Of a stretch of 64,000 nucleotides of DNA, positions 29,714 through 35,973 are shown piece by piece. This stretch comes from Hanamia caeni. GTDB taxonomy: Bacteria; Bacteroidota; Bacteroidia; Chitinophagales; Chitinophagaceae. A program made the position numbers and the translations under genes. How positions within the stretch are numbered: the stretch's first letter is position 1; each line of letters opens with the position of its first letter. Where the stretch lies: NCBI RefSeq assembly GCF_003721595.1, contig NZ_RJJR01000014.1, positions 124,001-188,000 of the forward strand, written 5' to 3'. The notes under the pieces are model-generated. The model saw only the letters and a program-made list of their open reading frames with translations. It had not been told where the DNA came from and ran no database searches.

Positions 29714-32134
29714 TCACTCACTTCTCAAACTTTCCACAGGGTTAGCAGTCGCTGCTTTAATAGATTGGAAACTTATCGTACCCAATGTGATTAAAATTGC
29801 CGCAAGGCCGGCTGCTATAAATACCCACCATTGAATAGTGATGCGATAAGCGTAATGTTGAAGCCAGGTATGCATCAGCCACCAGCAAAGCGGAACTGCT
29901 ATCAATAATGCAATTAATACGGGCTTCACAAATTCTTTACTCACCATGGCCAATATCTTGCTGACAGAGGCGCCCAATACTTTCCGTACTCCGATTTCTT
30001 TTACGCGTTGCCTTATCACTATTGATGCTATTCCAAATAAGCCCATGCAGGAAAGAATAATAGCAATGGTGGCTGCAATGGTAAACAGGGTTGCCATCAT
30101 ATGTTCTTCTTTATACAAGCGGTCTATATTTTCGTTTACATATGATCCGTTAAATACTACGCCGGGTTCGATGCCTGCATATACTTTCTTAACCATATCC
30201 ATTGTAGCAACAGGATTGGAAGTGGCCACCCTGATAAATGCATAACCCATCCGGTTGCCATGGTTTAAATAAATGACTACAGGTTTTTGCTGAGCACCCA
30301 ATGATTTAATTTGAATGTCTGGTATAACGCCCACAATTTTTATTGGCGGCTGGGTGCTATCGGCATAATAAGTAAATCCTGCCACTTCTTTCTTCCCGAA
30401 TTGAGCTGCGTAGCTTTCTGTTGCTATTACCTGGGCGCTGGTATCTGCAGCGTATTCCATAGAAAAATCACGGCCTGCAACAGGGCTGATGCTTAACGTT
30501 TTTAAATAATCAAATCCCACATTAATAAACTGGCCACAAATATTTTTGTCGCCGTAGGTAAAGCAAATTACAGAGGTAGTAGTAGTGCGGTCTTCGCCTA
30601 CACCAAGGTTTACATCGCTGCCTGTAACAGAAATAACGGAGGATTGAGAAGAAAGCTGATTGCGAAGCTGCGATACGATTTGCTTTCCTTTATCATCATT
30701 TTTTAAAGGAATGCTTATAATAGATTGCGTATTATAGCCCAGTGGCGCTGATCGCAGATAATCAAACTGTTGAAAAATGATAACCGTGCTGCACAGCAGT
30801 ATAATAGCTATTGCAAATTGGGTTACTATTAACGCATTTCTTAATGCCCCCGGTTTTTTTACCGTGATCTTTCCCTTCAGTATTTCCACTGTTTTGAGTT
30901 TTGACATCACTGAAGAAGGATAGCCCGATGCGATAAAGGAAACGATAAGAATCAAGGCGACCAGGACAAATATCAATGAAGGTTCTGATAAAGCGTCTGT
31001 TGTCATTTTCGCATTGAATACCTGGTTGAAGCCCCCGATAAGCATACTCACCACGCCAATTGCCATCAGCATTGAAATCAGCACCATAAAAAAGCTTTCA
31101 CCCCATACCTGCAGCCAAATTTGTTTTTTGCCTGCGCCAAGACATTTTCGGATGCCGATTTCCTTAGTGCGGGTGAATGACAAACCAATATTAAGATTTA
31201 CGAAATTGAAAGAAGCGATTAATATAATAACCCCACAGATAAGCATAAGAACATACAAAAATGGCTTGCTTACCGTGCCGCCGCTTCCTAATTGCGGATT
31301 AAAATGTTCTTCTGAAAAAGGGAGAAGCCGGAGACTGTAGTAATCGCCATTATTATCTGGCCTGTATCCGTCTTTTTGCGCCTGCGCCGGATCAGTTGGC
31401 GTGTATTTATTTACAAAACTTCTTAACCGCCTTTCAAGTTGCTGACGTGAAGTTGCATCGGCCAATTCCACATACACCGGGTGGTTGCGGCTATCCCAAA
31501 AGTTTCGCAATTGCGGATACTGAGGAAATAATTCTGTTCTTGCCAGCAGTGAAAACTGTATAGTGGAGTTTTCCGGAAAATCTTTTACCACCGCGCTAAC
31601 TACCAGTTTATACCAGTTTCCATCAAGCTTTACTTCTATTGATTTCCCTATCGGATCTTCATTGCCAAATAATTTTTCTGAAGTAGTTTTTGTAAGCACT
31701 GTATTGCTTACGCTTCCTAAAGGATTCGTCGCATTGCCCTGTATGACAGGGAAAGTAAACATTTTTAAAAAATCCGGATCCACAAGCGTGGTGGGCATAT
31801 CCAATGTTTTATCCTGGTAGCGGACAAGGCGCCCGGAGGGCAGAATGCTTGTTGTGCGGGCAATGCCCATATCCTCTGCTTTCAATGCTGCTGTAAGCGG
31901 ATAGGGCATAGAAGTGCCGGTTTCCTCGCCATTCGGCCCAATCTGGTAATTATAAATTTTGTAAATTTTGTTCTTGTTCAATTGGAAACTGTCATAAGTA
32001 AAGTGGCGGTAGAGCATGAGGCTAATGAAGATGCTGCAGGAAAAAGCAACCGTCATTCCTAAAATATTAATAAAAGCATGCAACTTGTTTTTGCGCATGT
32101 TCCGAAAAGCGAGTAGAAAATAATTTCTAAACAT
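29714..32134 (-). CDS. P12: divergent orphan FtsX-type ABC transporter permease
   Basis: 806 residues, MFRNYFLLAFRNMRKNKLHA to NPVESLRSE. With P4 it forms the divergent pair: after TM2 it reads FNFVNLNIGLSFTRTKEIGIRKCLGAG. TM1 carries FSCSIFISLMLYRHFTYDSF. The first periplasmic domain has KDFPENSTIQFSLLART; the second contains VNLGVGEDRTTTTSVICFTYGDKNICGQF with two Cys that could form a disulfide (inference). Second coupling segment RQRVKEIGVRKVLGASVSKILAMVSKEF. It is the first gene after the large spacer with a terminator and the TGATACA repeats, so it may head the P12-to-P1 block. Confidence 0.9.
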   Translation of the reverse strand: MFRNYFLLAFRNMRKNKLHAFINILGMTVAFSCSIFISLMLYRHFTYDSFQLNKNKIYKIYNYQIGPNGEETGTSMPYPLTAALKAEDMGIARTTSILPSGRLVRYQDKTLDMPTTLVDPDFLKMFTFPVIQGNATNPLGSVSNTVLTKTTSEKLFGNEDPIGKSIEVKLDGNWYKLVVSAVVKDFPENSTIQFSLLARTELFPQYPQLRNFWDSRNHPVYVELADATSRQQLERRLRSFVNKYTPTDPAQAQKDGYRPDNNGDYYSLRLLPFSEEHFNPQLGSGGTVSKPFLYVLMLICGVIILIASFNFVNLNIGLSFTRTKEIGIRKCLGAGKKQIWLQVWGESFFMVLISMLMAIGVVSMLIGGFNQVFNAKMTTDALSEPSLIFVLVALILIVSFIASGYPSSVMSKLKTVEILKGKITVKKPGALRNALIVTQFAIAIILLCSTVIIFQQFDYLRSAPLGYNTQSIISIPLKNDDKGKQIVSQLRNQLSSQSSVISVTGSDVNLGVGEDRTTTTSVICFTYGDKNICGQFINVGFDYLKTLSISPVAGRDFSMEYAADTSAQVIATESYAAQFGKKEVAGFTYYADSTQPPIKIVGVIPDIQIKSLGAQQKPVVIYLNHGNRMGYAFIRVATSNPVATMDMVKKVYAGIEPGVVFNGSYVNENIDRLYKEEHMMATLFTIAATIAIILSCMGLFGIASIVIRQRVKEIGVRKVLGASVSKILAMVSKEFVKPVLIALLIAVPLCWWLMHTWLQHYAYRITIQWWVFIAAGLAAILITLGTISFQSIKAATANPVESLRSE

Positions 32135-32154
32135 ACCTGTTCTTTTATTTTTAC

Positions 32155-32172
32155 CAGTAAACGGACAAATAA
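32155..32172 (-). promoter_or_regulatory. 35-bp element core ahead of P12
   Basis: Minus-strand core TTATTTGTCCGTTTACTG, 20 bp from the P12 start. The two central bases differ from the common TG, as they do at the ATPase gene (AC), while the flanks are kept. Confidence 0.6.
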
Positions 32173-32229
32173 TTGTGTTTTTTATTTAAATAAAAACCTG
32201 GCCTTACTCTCTTTTTGTAAAAAAACCAA

Positions 32230-32241
32230 GCCATGTATTTT
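32230..32241 (-). promoter_or_regulatory. Conserved box AAAATACATGGC ahead of P12
   Basis: Plus strand GCCATGTATTTT. The same 12 bases lie ahead of P14 (38467-38478), at the same 47-bp distance from the TGATACA repeat. TGGC recalls the -24 half of a sigma-54 promoter, but I do not find a -12 GC at the right place, so the sigma factor is open. Confidence 0.5.
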
Positions 32242-32288
32242 GATATTCATTTTCAATGAATTAGAATTCTAAATAAAATGAAAGTGTA

Positions 32289-32323
32289 CGGTTTTGATAC
32301 ACCCGGTGTTTCATTGTGATACA
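32289..32323 (-). promoter_or_regulatory. Candidate operator: TGATACA direct repeat, 22-bp period
   Basis: TGATACA occurs at 32295-32301 and 32317-32323, preceded by CGGTTT at 32289. Between them GATACACC-C-GGTGTTTC is nearly palindromic. The same arrangement with the same 22-bp period lies ahead of P14. Two direct half-sites two helical turns apart fit a dimeric activator such as a LytTR-type or sigma-54-dependent regulator; the protein is not known. Confidence 0.6.
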
Positions 32324-32429
32324 TTCTTCTGTGGCTGTTTTGTTTCAAAATTCCGGTGGCAGATTGCCATCATTTTGCAAAAAAGAAATGAAAAGGGAAG
32401 GCAGGCTTTGGATTGCCCGTCGCCGGTTC

Positions 32430-32465
32430 AAAAAAAATAAGACGCCTATTGTTTGCGCCTTATTT
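32430..32465 (-). terminator. Intrinsic terminator after P13
   Basis: On the minus strand an 11-bp stem AAATAAGGCGC / GCGTCTTATTT (one G-U pair) with a 9-base loop is followed by more T residues, eight T in a row in all (32437-32430). It lies 71 bp past the P13 stop, the proper place to end a P14-GIN-P13 transcript. Confidence 0.7.
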
Positions 32466-32535
32466 ACTTTCAAAAACCCCCAAATCTTAAATCAAAAAAA
32501 ATCGACTGTAGTTAGTTTTGTTTCTGCTTCGCCTG

Positions 32536-34923
32536 TTATTCGGTTCGCAAGCTGTTCACAGGGTTGGACCTGGCGGCTTTTATGGCCTGGTAACTTACCG
32601 TAAGCAATGTTATTATTAAGGCGCCCAGGCCGGCAAAAATGAAAACCCAGATTGAGATATTGGTTCTGTAAGTATATTGCTGCAACCAGCTATGTAAATA
32701 ATACCATGCAAGCGGGATTGCGATAAAACAGGAAATAAATACCAGCAAGGCAAATTCTTTGGAAAGCATCCGCCAGAGATTGTATACCGACGCGCCTAAG
32801 ACCTTTCGTACGCCAATTTCTTTTTTGCGCTGTTCAGCCACAAATGAAGCCAAACCAAACAATCCGAGGCACGAAATAAAAGTGGCTAAAATAGTGAAGA
32901 ACGTGGCCAGTTTGCCCAGGCGCTGCTGGTCGTCAAATTTTTTCGCATACACCTCATCATTAAATTTAAAATCGAACGGAGCGCCGGGATTATATTTTTT
33001 AAATACGGCTTCAATTTTATTTAACGCATCTGCTACAGGAACCGCTTTTTTGATGGCTACCGTTACAATGCCTACATTCTCCGGATTGCACATGAAAATC
33101 GTGGGCGTTACGGGCTTGTATGGCGATTCCATAATCATATCTTTTACTACGCCTACCACATGATATTTTTTATCATTGAAAGTGATAGTCTGGCCGACGA
33201 TATCTTTCTTCATTCCTACCAGCTTTACGGCCGCTTCGTTCAGTATCATGGCCGTGCTGTCGGTAATAAAATCTTTTGAAAAATCCCGTCCTTCTTTTAT
33301 TTGCCACCCAATGGTTTTTCCAAAATCGGTGGTAACCCAAATAGTTCCAAATGCCGGCAGCGTGCTGGGATCTTTTCCCTGCCAGTCAAACCCAATCTGG
33401 TTCGAATACACTGCAGTAGTCGGGCTTGAAGATTCCGCCATATTATCCACAGCGCCGGTAGCAAGCAGATCGCTGCGAAGTGCATCATAATGGCCATATA
33501 AATCAGGCGTAGACATATCAACAGAAATCAGTCCTTCTGACCTGTAATTTACAGGCCTGTTTTTCGCAAATTGAATTTGCTTAAACACGATGATGGTGCC
33601 GATAATCAATGCGATGGAAAACGTGAATTGCACTATGACCAAAATTTTCCGGGGAAGCGAAGCAAACTTCCCCACACGAAAGGTTCCTTTCAACACTTTT
33701 ATCGGGTCAAATTTTGAAAGATAAAATGCGGGGTAGCTGCCGGAAATAATTCCGGTGATGAATGTAAAAGCCAATGCCAGCAGCCAAAAAACCGGATCCA
33801 GCCAGGGCAAGCCGATAGCTTTGTCGGATAGCTTATTGAATAAGGGCAATAATAAAAGCGCCAGTAATATGGAAAACAGGAATGAAATAAAAGCTATCAG
33901 CACAGATTCGCTCAGGAACTGCCCGATCAGTTGGCTGCGCACTGAGCCAACGGTTTTGCGGATGCCAACTTCCTTGGCTCTTTTTTCGCTGCGCGCGGTA
34001 GAAAGGTTCATGAAATTGATGCAGGCGAGAAGAAGAACAAATACACCAATAATTGAAAAAAGCCAGATAAACTGAATGCGTCCGCCAGAAGATTTTCCAT
34101 TGCTAAAATCGCTGTATAATCTCCAGCTATCCATAGGAAATAATAAGGCCTGTTCCTTTCCCTCTGTGGCTGCAGATTTATGCGCCATCACTACATTTTT
34201 TATTTTTTCTGTTTCTTTGCCCATATCAACATTATCGGCCACCTGCACATAAGCCTGGAACGAATGATTGTTCCATTGGGTAGCAGCATTTTTGAGCCAT
34301 TCTTGTGTAGTGACGTATTTTTTCCACGACAAAAAATATTTCGCATCATATAAGGAGGTGTTGCGGGGCAAGTCTTCAAAAATGCCTGCTACTTTATAGC
34401 TTTCCTTATTGTCGAGCTTTATCATTTTATTCAGTGCATTGTCATTGCCGAATAAAATTTTTGCGAGTGTTTCGCTTAATAAAATAGAGGAAGGATCGTT
34501 TAAAGCATTGATGTTGCCCTGCTGCATTTTTAACGAAAACATTTTTGGAAAGTTAGCTTCCACCCACATGCCCTGTTCTGAAATTTTCTTTTCGCCCACG
34601 GCAAGGATGTGACCGAAATTCCACGAGGCCATTGCAACATTTTTGAAATCGCTTCCATATTTGCTGCGCAATTCATTGCCGATGGGCATACAAACTGCCT
34701 CGCCGGTTTCCATTGATCCATCGTTATCAATAAAGGTGGTCATCACCTGGGCAAGCTGGTGATGGTTTTTATGATAATGGTTATAAGAAAGTTCATCTTT
34801 TATCCAAAATGCAATCAGCATTGCCACCGCCATGCCCGTGGCAAGGCCTAAAATATTAATGAGCGAATACACTTTGTTTTGAACAAGATTCCGCCAGCCG
34901 ATTCTGAAATAGCTTTTCAGCAT
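32536..34923 (-). CDS. P13: orphan FtsX/MacB-type ABC transporter permease
   Basis: 795 residues, MLKSYFRIGWRNLVQNKVYS to NPVNSLRTE. Sister of P9 by GMAVAMLIAFW in TM1, VGEKKISEQG, EDLPRNTSLY, and KDMIMESPYKPVTPTIFMCNP in the second periplasmic domain. First coupling segment EKRAKEVGIRKTVGS, second EQRKKEIGVRKVLGA. It differs from the group in having MCNPENVG next to the conserved Cys. The gene follows the GIN-domain gene by 60 bp, into which one copy of the 35-bp element is packed, so co-transcription with GIN and P14 is likely, with its own promoter possible. Confidence 0.9.
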   Translation of the reverse strand: MLKSYFRIGWRNLVQNKVYSLINILGLATGMAVAMLIAFWIKDELSYNHYHKNHHQLAQVMTTFIDNDGSMETGEAVCMPIGNELRSKYGSDFKNVAMASWNFGHILAVGEKKISEQGMWVEANFPKMFSLKMQQGNINALNDPSSILLSETLAKILFGNDNALNKMIKLDNKESYKVAGIFEDLPRNTSLYDAKYFLSWKKYVTTQEWLKNAATQWNNHSFQAYVQVADNVDMGKETEKIKNVVMAHKSAATEGKEQALLFPMDSWRLYSDFSNGKSSGGRIQFIWLFSIIGVFVLLLACINFMNLSTARSEKRAKEVGIRKTVGSVRSQLIGQFLSESVLIAFISFLFSILLALLLLPLFNKLSDKAIGLPWLDPVFWLLALAFTFITGIISGSYPAFYLSKFDPIKVLKGTFRVGKFASLPRKILVIVQFTFSIALIIGTIIVFKQIQFAKNRPVNYRSEGLISVDMSTPDLYGHYDALRSDLLATGAVDNMAESSSPTTAVYSNQIGFDWQGKDPSTLPAFGTIWVTTDFGKTIGWQIKEGRDFSKDFITDSTAMILNEAAVKLVGMKKDIVGQTITFNDKKYHVVGVVKDMIMESPYKPVTPTIFMCNPENVGIVTVAIKKAVPVADALNKIEAVFKKYNPGAPFDFKFNDEVYAKKFDDQQRLGKLATFFTILATFISCLGLFGLASFVAEQRKKEIGVRKVLGASVYNLWRMLSKEFALLVFISCFIAIPLAWYYLHSWLQQYTYRTNISIWVFIFAGLGALIITLLTVSYQAIKAARSNPVNSLRTE

Positions 34924-34983
34924 AAGAGTTTTTTAATGAACAGTAAAGGAAGAAATAACTTGAATTTTTATTTTCAAAAATGC
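34924..34983 (-). repeat. GIN-P13 spacer with 35-bp element
   Basis: Only 60 bp, almost filled by one copy of the element (core 34941-34958, minus strand TTATTTCTTCCTTTACTG) that lies 17 bp from the P13 start. That it is kept in so short a gap argues for a function in expression of P13. Confidence 0.6.
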
Positions 34984-35733
34984 TTAATCAATTCTGCTGA
35001 TGTGTGTATCGCCAATGGTTAATCCCTTTTCCACAGAAGCTTTTCCTTTGTATTTTACATTGGCGTCGCCAAAAGCAGTAAGCCTGATAGCCTCGTCGGA
35101 ATTGATACGAAAAGTGGATTCGCCATAGGCTGTAATTTTAGTGGTTTTATTATCAATTCCCAGCGCATTTATTTTGCTTTCGCCATATGCCGTATAGCGC
35201 TGGTCGCGAATGCTTCCTGATTTAATATCCACTTCAGTTTCTCCATATAAAACAGCCTGGAGCTCGTTAAAAGCTACCTTTTCAAAAATCACATGCGATT
35301 CACCATATACCGTTAATTTAAATTTATCAGCTTCCACCGGACTTTTCAACAACTGCGTTTCTTCTCCGCGGATAGAAAGGCTGTTCAGCATTTTGTACAC
35401 CACGGTAGCAGTAACGACGGTGCCTTTGTAAAGTGATTCTTTTTCTTTGCGGCCATCTTCATAAGTGGTTTTATTTTTTGGAAAATCTTTTTGCCCGTCA
35501 AGATAAATGCGAAGCGTATTGTCGTTTACCTCGATGTGGATTTTGTCGGGGCTCACAGTTGATTTTTCTACCGTAACACTTTCCTTGTTTCCTTCCACAA
35601 AAGTGACCTGTATGTTTGGGCTGATGATCACTTTGGTAAAAGGCGCAACGGAAGTGGCGGTTTGAGCCTGGGATGCTTGTGCTGCAAGAATTACGAGGCC
35701 TGCCATGAAGATTTTTAAAGTGCTGAATTTCAT
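34984..35733 (-). CDS. GIN-domain (DUF2807) exported protein inside the permease array
   Basis: I choose the ATG at 35733, which begins a good signal peptide (MKFSTLKIFMAGLVILAAQASQAQ); an in-frame start 13 codons upstream would only add a charged tail. The mature part (about 226 residues) begins with the VAPFTKVIISPNIQVTF typical of the GIN/DUF2807 putative auto-transporter adhesin head domain. It then has a right-handed beta-helix-like region with YGES-type turns repeated about every 20 residues: TVYGESHV, VLYGETEV, TAYGESKI, TAYGESTF, TAFGDANV. Such proteins are periplasmic or surface proteins of Bacteroidota of unknown function. Its place between P14 and P13 suggests a partner or substrate of these permeases (inference). 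Confidence 0.85.
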   Translation of the reverse strand: MKFSTLKIFMAGLVILAAQASQAQTATSVAPFTKVIISPNIQVTFVEGNKESVTVEKSTVSPDKIHIEVNDNTLRIYLDGQKDFPKNKTTYEDGRKEKESLYKGTVVTATVVYKMLNSLSIRGEETQLLKSPVEADKFKLTVYGESHVIFEKVAFNELQAVLYGETEVDIKSGSIRDQRYTAYGESKINALGIDNKTTKITAYGESTFRINSDEAIRLTAFGDANVKYKGKASVEKGLTIGDTHISRID

Positions 35734-35973
35734 TTTGAAAAAGTTTTTGTTTTTGAATTTTGTTGAAATCATTTTTTGCTTACAAAAAATGCTGATTTCA
35801 TTGCAACGTTTGCCTGCAGCAAAAAGTTACAAGCCAAATGTCCTTTGCTTTATTTTTTACCATTGCATTCATGACTTTTACAGTAAACCAACAAATAATC
35901 TGAATTTTCATTTCCGATTTTCATATTTTCTCATTAGCAAATTAGCTAATCAGCTAATCATCACATTAGCTAA
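35734..35973 (-). repeat. P14-GIN spacer with array repeats
   Basis: 240 bp to the chosen GIN start. ATTAGCTAATCAGCTAATC repeats follow the P14 stop (35932-35973), and a near-consensus 35-bp element core lies at 35881-35898 (minus strand TTATTTGTTGGTTTACTG), 148 bp from the GIN start. The rest is unassigned. Confidence 0.65.

Larger units (their letters stand above)
32135..32535 (-). other. P13-P12 intergenic region with terminator and control sites
   Basis: The longest gap in the array (401 bp). In transcription order: terminator hairpin after P13 (32465 to 32430), an unassigned stretch (about 32324-32429), the TGATACA direct repeat (32323 to 32289), the conserved box (32241 to 32230), then the 35-bp element (32155-32189) and the P12 start. 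I see no coding sequence in it. Confidence 0.7.

Noticed and set aside
32230..32241. Sigma-54 promoter (-24 TGGC) ahead of P12 and P14
   Set aside because: TGGC is present, but the -12 GC is missing at the needed distance in both copies (TTTT and TTCT there), so I did not call it.
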